This document shows, piece after piece, positions 52,881 to 62,819 of a stretch of 64,000 nt of DNA (positions are counted from its first letter, which is position 1; the number at the start of each line of letters is the position of its first letter). The stretch is from Clostridium sp. NkU-1. GTDB taxonomy: Bacteria > Bacillota_A > Clostridia > Lachnospirales > Lachnospiraceae. Made by a program: the position numbers and the translations under genes. Under the pieces are notes generated by a model. The model ran no database searches and was not told the DNA's origin. It worked only from the letters and a program-made list of their open reading frames with translations. The stretch covers positions 62,001 to 126,000 of the forward strand of contig BBDR01000011.1 in assembly GCA_001312405.1 (NCBI GenBank). Direction: 5' to 3'.

Positions 52881-54957
52881 GTGAGATTTATCATCAAACA
52901 TGAAATGTCAGGAAGGCTCCGGGTCCGTCTTTCCCAGCCGCGGATGACCTGCCGGGAAGCCGACACGTTGTTGTATTACCTTCACAGTTTGAAAAATGTG
53001 ACCGGGGTTAAGGTCTATGAGCGCACCGGCGATGCGGTGATCACTTACGTTGGCATCAGGGAGGAAATCCTGGAAGCCCTGAAACGTTTTAGGTATGATT
53101 CTGTTGAAGTGCCTGCCGGGGTGATCGAGCATTCCGGGCGTGAACTGAATGCCATGTACCAGGAGAAGCTTGTGGGCAGGGTGATGATACGGGCAGTGAG
53201 GAAGCTTTTCCTTCCCGGTCCCATAAGGACTTTCCATATCGGGCTTCAGTCTGTGAAATATCTTGTCAGGGGGATCAAGTCTCTTCTTAGAGGAAAGCTT
53301 GAGGTGGCGGTCCTGGATGCTGTGGCCATTGGCGTATCCGTGCTGCGCGGGGAACTGGAGACAGCAGGTTCCGTCATGTTTTTACTTGGGATCGGAGAGC
53401 TTTTAGAGGAGTGGACCCATAAAAAATCCGTTGGGGACCTGGCCAGAAGCATGTCCTTAAATGTCAGCAGGGTCTGGCTCTTAAGCGGCGGACAGGAAGT
53501 GCTGGTGGAAGCGTCCTTCATTGTACCCGGAGACGAGGTAGTGGTGCACATGGGAAATGTCATTCCCTTTGACGGAGCCGTGATCTCCGGAGAAGGTATG
53601 GTCAATCAGGCTTCCCTGACAGGGGAAGCCCTTCCCGTGAAAAAGGAGGCGGACGGATATGTGTATGCCGGAACCGTGGTGGAGGAAGGAGAATTGACCA
53701 TCAAGGTCCGGGAAGTTTCCGGCTCCACCCGGTTTGAAAAGATCGTTACCATGATCGAAGAATCGGAAAAGCTGAAATCTTCCATGGAAAGCAAGGCCGG
53801 TCATCTGGCTGATAAGCTGGTGCCCTATACTCTTATGGGCACGGGCCTTACCTGGCTGCTTACGGGCAATGTGACAAGGGCACTTTCCGTGCTGATGGTG
53901 GACTTTTCCTGTGCGTTAAAGCTAGCCATGCCCATTTCCGTGCTTTCGGCCATCCGGGAGGCAGGCATGTACCACATAACCGTTAAGGGAGGTAAATATC
54001 TGGAGACAGTGGCAGAGGCAGTGACCATTGTCTTTGACAAGACCGGAACTCTCACAAAGGCAAGGCCAACAGTGAAGGACGTGGTGACCTTTGGAGAAGA
54101 GAGGCAGGAAGAAATGCTTCGGATCGCCGCCTGCCTGGAGGAGCATTTCCCTCACTCCATGGCAAAGGCAGTGGTGACGGCTGCCAGAAACCAGGGGCTG
54201 GAGCATGAGGAAATGCATTCCAAGGTGGAATATATCGTGGCTCACGGCATTGCTTCGTCCATAAACGGCAGAAAGGTGGTCATTGGCAGTTATCATTTTA
54301 TCTTTGAGGATGAAGGCTGCAGGGTGGATGAGGCTGACCGGGAGAAATTTGAAAGCCTGCCCGGGGATTGTTCCCACCTTTATCTTGCCATTGACCAAAA
54401 GCTTTCGGCAGTGATCTGCATTGAAGATCCCCTTCGGGAGGAGGCTGCGGCAGTTGTAAATTCCTTAAAAAAAGGCAGGGATATGCAAAACGGTCATGAT
54501 GACAGGAGACAGTGAGCGGACCGCAGCAGCTGTTGCAGCCAGAGTAGGGGTAGATGAATATTATTCAGAGGTACTCCCTGAGGAAAAGGCCCGTTTTATA
54601 GAACAGGAAAAGGCATCAGGAAATGTGGTCATCATGGTGGGAGACGGGATCAACGATTCGCCTGCCCTTTCCGCAGCGGATGTGGGGATCGCCATCAGCG
54701 ACGGCGCTGAGATCGCCAGGGAAATTGCGGATATCACCATTGCGGCGGACAATCTTTATGAAATCGTTACGCTGAAGCTGCTAAGCGACAGCCTGATGAA
54801 GCGGATCCATAAAAATTACAGAAGCATTGTTGGCTTTAATACGGGTCTTATCCTTCTGGGAGTGGGAGGGGTCATGTCTCCCACTGTATCGGCTCTGCTT
54901 CATAATACGTCCACCCTGGGGATCAGCTTAAGCAGCATGCAGAATCTGCTGTCCTAG
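52881..54957 (+). CDS. P1B-type metal-transporting ATPase without CPC motif
   Basis: About 691 residues. P-type core: TGEALPVKKEADGYVYAGTV, phosphorylation site FDKTGTLTKARP, and MVGDGINDSPALSAADVGIA. An N-terminal heavy-metal-like domain (MSGRLRVRLSQPRMTCREAD) lacks CxxC. The sixth helix, expected to have CPC or SPC, reads VDFSCALKLAMPIS; the HP dipeptide is HS (FPHSMAKAV). These mark a little-studied P1B subgroup; the metal is unknown. An extra A in the run at 54467-54473 splits it. GTG 52881 follows AGGGAGG. Confidence 0.9.
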
Positions 54958-54962
54958 GAAGC

Positions 54963-54996
54963 CGGGATTGACAATCCCGTCTCCCTGATGTATACT
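54963..54996 (+). promoter_or_regulatory. Promoter of the thiamine operon with inverted repeat over -35
   Basis: TTGACA (54968-54973), 17-base spacer, TATACT (54991-54996). A perfect inverted repeat, CGGGATTG-A-CAATCCCG (54963-54979), covers the -35 box. It has no T tract, so it is more likely an operator than a terminator of the ATPase gene. Confidence 0.65.
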
Positions 54997-55012
54997 TGCA
55001 TTGAAAATTAAA

Positions 55013-55108
55013 AGGGGTGCTGGAGAAAGTCCGGCTGAGATTAGACAGTATTGTCTTAAACCCTGTAACCTGATCTGGATAATGCCAGCGTAGGAAGCTT
55101 TCAGGCTA
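55013..55108 (+). ncRNA. TPP riboswitch (THI element)
   Basis: The conserved blocks are present in order: GGGGTGCTGG, GGCTGAGAT, ACCCTGTAACCTGATCTGG and ATAATGCCAGCGTAGGAA. Binding of thiamine pyrophosphate should favour the terminator just downstream and shut the transport operon. Confidence 0.96.
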
Positions 55109-55119
55109 AGCCTGTTCAC

Positions 55120-55147
55120 CCGCCCGGATATCCGGGCGGTTTTTTTG
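55120..55147 (+). terminator. Riboswitch-controlled terminator
   Basis: CCGCCCGGA-TA-TCCGGGCGG followed by TTTTTTTG, directly after the TPP riboswitch. Confidence 0.9.
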
Positions 55148-55177
55148 TTTTCTAATAGATAAAAGGAGAGATGAGAC

Positions 55178-55474
55178 ATGAATGCAAGCGTAGCGATCCA
55201 GACATTGCCGGAGGCAAAAAATGATGAGGAACTGATCCGTATCGTTGACCAGGTAATTGATTATATCAAAAGCACCGGACTAAATTATTATGTAGGGCCT
55301 TTTGAAACCGCCATTGAAGGGGATTATGACCAGCTGATGGATATTGTTAAGGAATGCCAGCACATTGCCATTAAGGCAGGCGCCCCTTCTGTTGCCGCTT
55401 ATATTAAAGTCACCTACCGGCCGGAAGGGGAGGTACTTACCATTGATAAAAAAGTCACAAAGCATCACAAGTAA
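55178..55474 (+). CDS. MTH1187/YkoF family thiamine-binding protein
   Basis: A 98-residue protein of the MTH1187-type ferredoxin-like fold: ASVAIQTLPEAKNDEELIRI, STGLNYYVGPFETAIEGDYD, and GAPSVAAYIKVTYRPEGEV. Homologues bind thiamine or its pyrimidine part and often sit beside thiamine transporters. Intact. Overlaps the permease by 32 bases. First gene after the riboswitch. Confidence 0.9.
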   Translation: MNASVAIQTLPEAKNDEELIRIVDQVIDYIKSTGLNYYVGPFETAIEGDYDQLMDIVKECQHIAIKAGAPSVAAYIKVTYRPEGEVLTIDKKVTKHHK

Positions 55475-56205
55475 GCTTTGGTCCTGCTCGGCGGTTGCCT
55501 GGCTTTTAATCTTGTGGCAGGGAATCAGTACTTTTGGCCTTGTGGACCGGTTTATGCTTCCATCGCCCATCAGCGTTGGAAGGGCATTTGTAACGGAATT
55601 CCCTGTATTGGCGGTCAATGCAGGAATCACCCTTACCGAGGCATTTACCGGGCTGTTTCTGGGGGTGGCGACCGGTTTTGTGATCGCTGTGATCATGGAT
55701 CATTTTGAAGGTCTTTACCGGGCCTTTTATCCGCTTATCGTCCTGACCCAGACCGTTCCAACGGTAGCCATTGCCCCTCTTTTAGTATTGTGGTTTGGTT
55801 ATGGAATGGCTCCCAAGGTGATTCTCATTGTATTGACCACCTTCTTTCCCATAACCGTGGGCATGCTTACAGGCTTTCAGTCAGTAAATCCGGATGCAGT
55901 GAACCTTTTAAAGTCCATGGGAGCCGGAAAAGTAAAAATATTCCGCTATATCAAGCTTCCCGGAGCCATGGGGCAGTTTTTTGCAAGCCTTCGGATTTCG
56001 GTTTCCTATGCAGTGGTTGGAGCTGTCATTTCCGAATGGCTGGGAGGCTTTGGCGGGCTGGGCGTTTACATGACCCGGGTGAAAAAAATCCTTTGCCTTT
56101 GATAAGATGTTTGCGGTCATTTTTCTCATATCGGCCATCAGTCTTCTTCTTATGAAAGGTGTGGACATGCTGTCTAAGAAATGCATGCCATGGAATAATC
56201 AGTGA
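55443..56205 (+). CDS. thiX: ABC transporter permease for a thiamine precursor (ThiX-like)
   Basis: I chose TTG 55443, eight bases after AGGGGAGG and inside the previous gene. About 254 residues with membrane segments and the permease loop MGAGKVKIFRYIKLPGAMGQ; SEWLGGFGGLGVYMTRVKKS is the family end region. An extra A in the run at 56084-56090 breaks the frame; corrected, it reads SFAFDKMFAVIFLISAISLL and stops at TGA 56203-56205. Under the TPP riboswitch, with ThiY and ThiZ, it likely carries HMP or a related pyrimidine. Confidence 0.9.
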
Positions 56206-56228
56206 TAGGATAGAATTGGAGGAAAAAA

Positions 56229-57254
56229 ATGAAAAAAACAGGTTTGGCAATTCTTACGGCTGCAGTGGCTGCCGCATTTTTAACTGCCTGCGGAGGAAGT
56301 GGGAAACAGGCGGCAAGTACGGATCCATCGGATTTGAAAAAGGTAACATTTGTTCTGGACTGGACGCCTAATACCAATCATACCGGACTTTACGTTGCAG
56401 AGGAAAAGGGGTATTTCAAAGACGAAGGGCTTCAGGTGGAAATCGTTCAGCCCCCCGAAGATGGGGCGGCGGTTTTAGTAGCTTCCGGGAAAGCCCAGTT
56501 TGGTATGTCCTTTCAGGACTCCATGGCTCCGGCCCTGGCAGGGGAAAACGCCCTTCCGATCACGGCAGTGGCAGCGGTCATCCAGCATAACACCTCCGGA
56601 ATCATATCCAGGAAAGGTGAGGGGATGGCGTCTCCAAAGGGAATGGAAGGAAAGAAATATGCCACCTGGGATATTCCCGTGGAAAAGGCCATGGTCAAAG
56701 ATGTAGTAGAAGCCGATGGAGGCGACTTTTCCAAAGTTCAGCTGGTCCCCAGTACGGTAACGGATGAAGTCTCCGCATTAAAGTCAAAATCAGTAGATGC
56801 CATCTGGATCTTTTATGCATGGGCAGGTATTAAGATGGAAGCAGAAGGCCTTGATACGGATTACTTTGCATTTGCAGATTTGAATCCTGTGTTTGATTAT
56901 TATACTCCGGTCATTATTGCGGGAAATGAATTCTTAAAGCAGGATCCTGAGACAGCCAAAGCCTTTTTAAGGGCTGTGGGCAGGGGGTATGAGGATGCCG
57001 TAAAAGACCCGGAAGGAGCGGCCCGCATATTACTTAAGGCAGCACCGGAGCTTGATGAGAAGCTGGTGATGGAAAGCCAGAAATATCTGGCAGATCAGTA
57101 TAAGGCTGAAGTGGATGCATGGGGATATATAGATCCTGTGCGGTGGAACCGGTTTTATGGCTGGCTGAATGAGAACGGCCTTTCCAGTTCTGAGATTCCG
57201 GAAAACGCCGGATTTTCAAATGATTATCTGCCTCAGCAAAATTCTACAAAGTAA
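56229..57254 (+). CDS. thiY: Thiamine-precursor-binding lipoprotein (ThiY/NMT1-like)
   Basis: An intact 341-residue binding protein. The signal ends in lipobox LTAC. The mature part starts KVTFVLDWTPNTNHTGLYVA, the NMT1/THI5-like pattern of pyrimidine (HMP/FAMP) binders, followed by GYFKDEGLQVEIVQPPEDGA and GKAQFGMSFQDSMAPAL. It captures the ligand outside the cell for the permease next to it. Confidence 0.92.
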   Translation: MKKTGLAILTAAVAAAFLTACGGSGKQAASTDPSDLKKVTFVLDWTPNTNHTGLYVAEEKGYFKDEGLQVEIVQPPEDGAAVLVASGKAQFGMSFQDSMAPALAGENALPITAVAAVIQHNTSGIISRKGEGMASPKGMEGKKYATWDIPVEKAMVKDVVEADGGDFSKVQLVPSTVTDEVSALKSKSVDAIWIFYAWAGIKMEAEGLDTDYFAFADLNPVFDYYTPVIIAGNEFLKQDPETAKAFLRAVGRGYEDAVKDPEGAARILLKAAPELDEKLVMESQKYLADQYKAEVDAWGYIDPVRWNRFYGWLNENGLSSSEIPENAGFSNDYLPQQNSTK

Positions 57255-57297
57255 GATATGGGAAAGCTCATTGCCTGCAGAAATATAGGAGGAAACC

Positions 57298-58038
57298 ATG
57301 ACACACTTAAAGGTGGAAGGCATTACAAAATCCTTTGATGGAAAGACGGTCTTAAAAGGAGTGTCCTTAGAGCTTAAGGAAGGGGAACTGGTATCTCTTC
57401 TTGGAGTCAGCGGAGGTGGAAAGACCACATTGTTTCATATTATTGCAGGCCTTTCTCTGCCGGATGAGGGACATGTGTATCTGAATGGAGAAGAAATCAC
57501 AGGAAAACCTGGGTTTGTCAGCTATATGCTGCAAAAGGACCTTTTGCTGCCTTACCGCACCATTGTGGACAACGTGGCCCTTCCCCTTCTTATTAAGGGC
57601 ATGAAGAAAGCAGAGGCCAGGAAAAAAGCGGGAGAATATTTTAAGCTGTTTGGCCTGGAGGGAACGGAAAAACAGTATCCTTCCCAGCTATCCGGCGGCA
57701 TGAGACAGAGGGCGGCCCTTTTAAGGACCTACCTTTTCTCTAATCGAATCGCCCTTCTTGATGAGCTTTTCCGCTCTTGACATGATGACAAAACGGGGGT
57801 ACATGAGTGGTATTTAAAGGTGATGGATGACATTCATCTTTCCACCCTTTTTATTACCCATGATATTGACGAAGCCATTCTTTTATCAGACCGTATCTGC
57901 ATTCTGACCGGATCTCCCGGCCGGATTACAAAGGAAATCGTCATAAAGGAACCAAAACCCAGGGAAAAGGATTTCAACATTTCAAAAGAATTTCTGGAAT
58001 ATAAAAGAGAGATTTTAAAGCATCTGGAAGGAATATGA
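57298..58038 (+). CDS. thiZ: ABC transporter ATPase of the thiamine-precursor importer (ThiZ-like)
   Basis: About 246 residues. Walker A LGVSGGGKTTLFHIIAG, Q-loop MLQKDLLLPYRT, signature QLSGGMRQRAALLRTYL, Walker B ALLDEPFSALD (after restoring two bases near 57766), and the H-loop TLFITHDIDEAILLSDRI. The break after LLDE is a two-base loss (GAGCTTTTCC for GAGCCTTTTTCC). AGGAGG precedes ATG 57298. A terminator follows. Confidence 0.92.
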
Positions 58039-58043
58039 TAGTA

Positions 58044-58073
58044 AGCGGGCTTTTGAAAAGCCCGCTGTTTTTG
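58044..58073 (+). terminator. Terminator of the thiamine transport operon
   Basis: AGCGGGCTTTT pairs with AAAAGCCCGCT across a two-base loop, followed by GTTTTTG. Confidence 0.85.
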
Positions 58074-58172
58074 TCTGGATTATGTGAAGAAAATATCAAA
58101 AACCTTATTGTAAGTATCAGGTTTATTTTGTATAATAAAGAGAGAAACCACCATGATTTACTGCGGAGATTG

Positions 58173-59032
58173 ATGGATATGATAAAATTGACAAATTTCA
58201 ATGTTAAAAAAATGACGATTGGTGAAATGGCTAAAATCAATCACATATCAGAGCAGACCTTAAGACTTTACGACAGGGAAGGGCTGTTTTCTCCCTATAC
58301 CGGGATGAGAAAACCGGATACCGCTACTATGACATTCGCCAAAGCGCCCAGCTTGATATGATCCGGTACATGAAAGCCCTGGGAATGCCCTTAAAGGAGA
58401 TCCGGATTCACATGAAAAAATGGGATATGGGGCGGGTAAAGCAGCTTCTAAGGGAAAACAGGGATGCCATTGACCAGAAGATTGTAGAACTTAATCTGCA
58501 AAAACGTGCCATTGAACGGACCCTTGACAGCTATGAGCGCTATGAGGCGGCTCCTCCCGATGGGGCCATTGTTCTGGAGTACATTCCAAAACGCAGGATG
58601 TATGTAAAAGAGACGAAAACCAATTTTTATGACTATGAAATCGATGAATATGAACGCCTTCTGCGAAGCTTAAAGGAGGATATGGGGGCCAGAAAGATAT
58701 CCCCATTTTACTTTGCCAATGCCGGAACGATTTTAACGCGGGAAAATTTTATGAAACGAAACCTGTATTCCACCCAGGTATTTGTGTTTGTAGACCAGGA
58801 ATACGTTGAGAAAGAGCTGATTACCATCATACCGGCCAATTCCTATCTTTGCATCTATTGTGACCGCTTTTCCAAAGAAAAAGAATACATAGACCGCCTG
58901 CTGGCAACCATAGAAGAGAATCATTACACGGTGATCGGAGATTACATCTGCGAAGTCATCGTTGAGATGCCTCTGGATTATAAGGAAAGGGGGATGTTCC
59001 TGCGCCTTCAGGTGCCGGTCCGCATGTCCTGA
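58173..59032 (+). CDS. MerR family transcriptional regulator
   Basis: About 286 residues. MerR DNA-binding domain: MTIGEMAKINHISEQTLRLY, then YRYYDIRQSAQLDMIRYMKA (after restoring a missing C near 58302, ACCGGG for ACCCGGG) and GMPLKEIRIHMKKW. A coiled-coil helix (IVELNLQKRAIERTLDSYER) and a C-terminal GyrI-like ligand-binding domain follow, as in BmrR-type drug sensors. Starts at ATG 58173 or 58179 after GGAG. The target may be the dehydrogenase gene downstream. Confidence 0.88.
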
Positions 59033-59138
59033 TATTTGGTGATTTTGCTCCATTGACCTGATACCATCTATAACCTTTATAATGAATGCATCAGGAGCTT
59101 TGCTCCAAAACAAGTTCTTATATGGAAAGGATGACGAT

Positions 59139-60179
59139 ATGATGAATAACGAAAAAATCCGTGTGGTACAGTATGGCTGCGGAAAGATGGCAAAGTATAT
59201 TTTAAGATATTTGTATGAAAAGGGTGCGGAAATTGTAGGTGCCATTGACGTGAACCCTGATGTGGTAGGCATGGATGTGGGCGAATTTGCCGGCCTTGGA
59301 TTTAAAATCGGTGTTCCCATCCGTAGTGACGCAGATGCGGTATTAGATGAATGCGATGCAGACATCGCCATTGTGACCCTGTTCAGCTTCATGGATGACG
59401 TGTATCCTCATTTCGAGAAATGTGTTTCCAGAGGAATCAATGTGGTGACGACCTGTGAGGAAGCTATTTATCCATGGACAACTGCTTCCGCAATTACCAA
59501 CCGTCTGGACCTTCTGGCAAAGGAAAACGGCTGTACCATTGTTGGTGCAGGAATGCAGGATATTTACTGGATCAACATGATCGGCTGTGTGGCAGGCGGC
59601 GTCCATCGGATCGACCGCATTGAAGGGGCAGTCAGCTATAATGTGGAAGACTACGGCCTGGCCCTTGCAGAGGCTCACGGCGCAGGCATGACCCCTGAGG
59701 AATTCGAGGAAAAGATCGCCCACCCAACTACTTTAGAGCCTTCTTATGTATGGAACTCCAATGAAGCGCTGTGCAATAAAATGGGCTGGACCATCAAATC
59801 CCAGACACAGAAATGCGTTCCTTATTTCTATGATAAAGACTTATATTCCGAAACTCTGGGAGCTACGATCCCAAAGGGCAACTGCATCGGCATGAGCGCA
59901 GTTGTAACCACGGAAACCTTCCAGGGACCAGTCATTGAGACCCAGTGCATCGGCAAGGTTTACGGCCCTGATGACGGAGACATGTGCGACTGGAAGATCA
60001 TCGGAGAGCCGGACACCACCTTCTTCGTTCAGAAGCCGGCTACAGTAGAGCATACCTGCGCAACCGTTGTAAACCGCATTCCAACCATACTGAATGCTCC
60101 GGCAGGGTTTGTAACAGTAGAAAAGCTTGACGATGTTCAATACATGTCTTATCCAATGCATTTATACCTGGAAAGTTAA
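59139..60179 (+). CDS. DapB/2,4-diaminopentanoate dehydrogenase-like protein
   Basis: A 346-residue intact protein. The NAD(P)-binding start is [20 protein letters not shown]; the fold resembles dihydrodipicolinate reductase joined to the C-terminal domain of 2,4-diaminopentanoate dehydrogenase (Ord), with [13 protein letters not shown] and [16 protein letters not shown] as the best conserved stretches. Ord acts in ornithine fermentation, but no other ornithine-degradation gene is nearby, so the substrate may differ. AAAGGA precedes ATG 59139. Confidence 0.75.
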   Translation: MMNNEKIRVVQYGCGKMAKYILRYLYEKGAEIVGAIDVNPDVVGMDVGEFAGLGFKIGVPIRSDADAVLDECDADIAIVTLFSFMDDVYPHFEKCVSRGINVVTTCEEAIYPWTTASAITNRLDLLAKENGCTIVGAGMQDIYWINMIGCVAGGVHRIDRIEGAVSYNVEDYGLALAEAHGAGMTPEEFEEKIAHPTTLEPSYVWNSNEALCNKMGWTIKSQTQKCVPYFYDKDLYSETLGATIPKGNCIGMSAVVTTETFQGPVIETQCIGKVYGPDDGDMCDWKIIGEPDTTFFVQKPATVEHTCATVVNRIPTILNAPAGFVTVEKLDDVQYMSYPMHLYLES

Positions 60180-60518
60180 GATTTCAGAAGAATAGGTGAG
60201 AACCAAGAATCCGCAGAGAGAACGAACCGCCTCCCGTCAAGTAGACAATTAAAAAAATATCCAAAGTGGATATGGTATAATATTTCTTTAAGTCACAAAG
60301 GTATGCCATGTGTGTGAAAAACCAATCAGAGGTCTTTTCATAGTTTTCATAAATCTTGCGCATTAAAGAGAGAAAGTGATAGAAATTAATGATTATAAAC
60401 CTGTGAGTTGGTAGAGGAACTGAAAAGATAGAAGTCGCAGAAGCACATATGGCGGAACTATATAAAAGTTAGAAGGTTAGTGTGAATAGAGTCCCGCAGT
60501 TATGCTTGTGATGACTGA
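60180..60518. other. Intergenic stretch without a recognisable gene
   Basis: AT-rich sequence. A small inverted repeat, ATATCC-AAAGT-GGATAT (60258-60274), lies directly before a TATAAT box (60276-60281) and may be an operator. A short frame near 60436-60472 reads EVAEAHMAELYKS and could be a gene scrap. Confidence 0.4.
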
Positions 60519-60725
60519 TTAGCCTATCCTGGTGTCGGCATACCGCCCTTTGATATTTGTATGGAAGTATTTACTGTGGGAGCTGGCACTTTTAAAACCA
60601 TTGTAAATACTCGCGGGTACATTATAGTAAGCGTACAGTTCGCCTGAGCTAAAGCGGATATGTAGTGTTAAGTCCTTGTATCCAAAGCTTAAAATATCCA
60701 TAGAATTAATAGGTACCATTTGCAT
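60519..60725 (-). CDS. KTSC domain protein
   Basis: An intact 68-residue protein: MQMVPINSMDILSFGYKDLT, then LHIRFSSGELYAYYNVPASI and ASSHSKYFHTNIKGRY. This is the KTSC fold, known in small bacterial proteins and fused to lysyl-tRNA synthetases; its role is not established. GGAGAAAACC precedes the start. It lies alone beside a degraded mobile element. Confidence 0.85.
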   Translation of the reverse strand: MQMVPINSMDILSFGYKDLTLHIRFSSGELYAYYNVPASIYNGFKSASSHSKYFHTNIKGRYADTRIG

Positions 60726-61005
60726 ATTGGTTTTCTCCTTTTATCAGTATTCTATGTTAATATTATAATCGGTAAATAACGGAAATAGAATACCGCAAAA
60801 TGAGGGAAGATAGAGATACCGTTGAGTAAAATGCCAATCCCAATGTAGCCTGCAAAGTAAAAGATGTCCATGAGATATTTGATTCTTTGCTTTATATGAT
60901 GCATACAGGAATCACCACAAGAAAAGCATGCCAGTTTTCAGAAGTGTCAAAAGAACTTTCCATTTAATATAACTCTTTATATCGTTGGATAAGTTAATAG
61001 TAGGA
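60726..61005. other. Intergenic stretch with a possible gene fragment
   Basis: From about 60822 a frame reads NPNVACKVKDVHEIFDSLLY and MMHTGITTRKACQFSEVSKE to a stop near 60966. It lacks a start and I do not recognise it; it may be a remnant of a second mobile element. Confidence 0.3.
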
Positions 61006-61054
61006 ATACGAATAAAGTACGTTTCCAGGACATGGGACCGTGCTTTATTCGTAT
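61006..61054 (+). repeat. 16-bp inverted repeat beside the IS3 remnant
   Basis: ATACGAATAAAGTACG (61006-61021) and CGTGCTTTATTCGTAT (61039-61054) pair along 16 bases with one G-T wobble and a 17-base loop. It immediately precedes the transposase remnant. Confidence 0.6.
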
Positions 61055-61059
61055 CAGTA

Positions 61060-61584
61060 TGAAATCAAAAAAACGAAAGCAAGAAAATCTGGAACTTCGT
61101 AAAGAACTCGAACTATTAAAAAATCCAGGCTTTCTTGAAGAAAAAGAATACATAAGATTTCATTATATCAAAAAAATATTAAGATTCTTTAAACATCTAG
61201 AAGACTTGCAAAATCTTTCCAGACTTATGCGGTTTATGGGCCTTTGCCAAAAAAAGCTCACGTTATCGTTACAAAAAAATATAATCAAACCAACATAACA
61301 GAACATCCAAATTTATTAAATCAAGTATTCAGGTCCAGTACTAAAAATCAGATATGGATAGGGGATATTACCTATGTGCCCACTAAAAAGAGAACTTATT
61401 CAAGATACTCGTTATGAGACTCCTAAATATGCTCAAAATGATATTTTTTAAATACATTGAATTATATTATAATACTAAGCGAATTTATTCTGCTCTCGGA
61501 TATATAACTTCAGCACACGGTTCCTGCCACTTAAAGCTATGGGAGTACAAGATGGATCATCTCAATATTCAAACGGAAGATTGA
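61060..61584 (+). mobile_element. Degraded IS3 (IS150-like) element
   Basis: Pieces of an IS3-family transposase can be read in order but in different frames: KKRKQENLELRKELELLK (OrfA end), LMRFMGLCQKK, NQTNITEHPNLLNQVFRS, QIWIGDITYVPTKKRT with the first catalytic Asp, and FKYIELYYNTKRIYSALGYI (OrfB end). The region with the remaining catalytic Asp and Glu is missing, and frames change several times, beyond what single-base errors explain. The element is dead. No clear terminal repeats are left. Confidence 0.75.
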
Positions 61585-61851
61585 GTAAGGCCGAAGAATG
61601 ACGAATGATAAGCGATTTGTAATAAATAAATGTAGATATATAAGTAATTGTGCATAAAAAGAGGAAAACAGCCCTAAAACCGACAGAATGCAACAGTAAA
61701 CCCTAATGAACAACGGAAAAAGCATGATAGAAATGATATGGATCAGCAAACAAGGATTTTCTTTCTTTCCTCATAAAGCTTTGACAATACCGGAAGTGAT
61801 GCTATAATCAGGAGGCATATATTGAGACAAGGATAACAAAGGAGAAAAAAA

Positions 61852-62737
61852 ATGAAAGTTCTTGAAAAGCATCCCATGGTCATGATCGTAATCGGTGTCA
61901 TAGGAATTTCCCTTTCTGCAATTTTTGTCAAATATTCTGATGCGCCTTCCGTAGTGACTGCGGCGTACCGGCTCTTGTGGACGGTGGGGCTTATGACTCC
62001 GGTGGTATTTGGAAAAGCCCGGATCCGGGAGGAGCTGAAACAGACGGATGGAAAGACGATTGCATTATGTGCAGTAAGCGGAATATTTCTGGCTCTTCAT
62101 TTTACGGCATGGTTTGAATCTTTAAAACAGACTTCTGTGGCAAGCTCAACGGCAATCGTCTGCACGGAGGTCATATGGGTGGCTTTGGGATTTGTAGTGT
62201 TCTTAAAAGGGAGGATTGGAAAAGCTGCTCTTATGAGCATTGCCATTACCGTATTGGGCAGCCTGCTTATTGCCTTATCCGATTATTCGGCAGGAGGAGA
62301 CCATCTGTCCGGAGACGGGCTTGCCCTGGCAGCGGCAATATTTTCAGCTGTCTATACTCTGATCGGCCGGGAAGTGAGAAAAGGAATGTCGACAACATCC
62401 TACACTTATATCGTGTATTTTTTTCTGTGCATTGGTGCTTTGCATATTTACGGCAGCCGCCGGAATTCCTTTCCATGGATATGGGATTAGTTCTGTGGTA
62501 GTGGGGCTTTTACTGGCTGTATTCTCCACTCTTCTTGGACACAGTATTTTCAGCTGGTGCTTAAAATTCCTGTCTCCCTCTTTTGTATCGGCGTCCAAGC
62601 TCTGTGAGCCTGTGGTTGCGGCCATATTTGCCGTTTTCCTTTTTGCCGAGCTTCCGGCTCTTTTACAGGTTGCAGGAGGCCTGATCACCATAGGCGGCGT
62701 GTTTCTGTATTCCAAAGTGGAGAAAAATGGGGAATGA
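61852..62737 (+). CDS. EamA family (DMT) transporter
   Basis: About 295 residues with ten predicted membrane segments in two EamA repeats: VIGVIGISLSAIFVKYSDAP and FTAWFESLKQTSVASSTAIV in the first, LLLAVFSTLLGHSIFSWCLK and SASKLCEPVVAAIFAVFLFA in the second. Such proteins export amino acids or other metabolites; the substrate is unknown. An extra T in the run at 62417-62423 breaks it after YIVYFF. AAAGGAG precedes ATG 61852. Confidence 0.9.
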
Positions 62738-62819
62738 TTTTTCTTGAGATTCCCTTGAAATCGTGTTACCCTAGAAAACGTGGAATTACTTCCATAATAT
62801 TTAGAAAAGGATTTAAATA

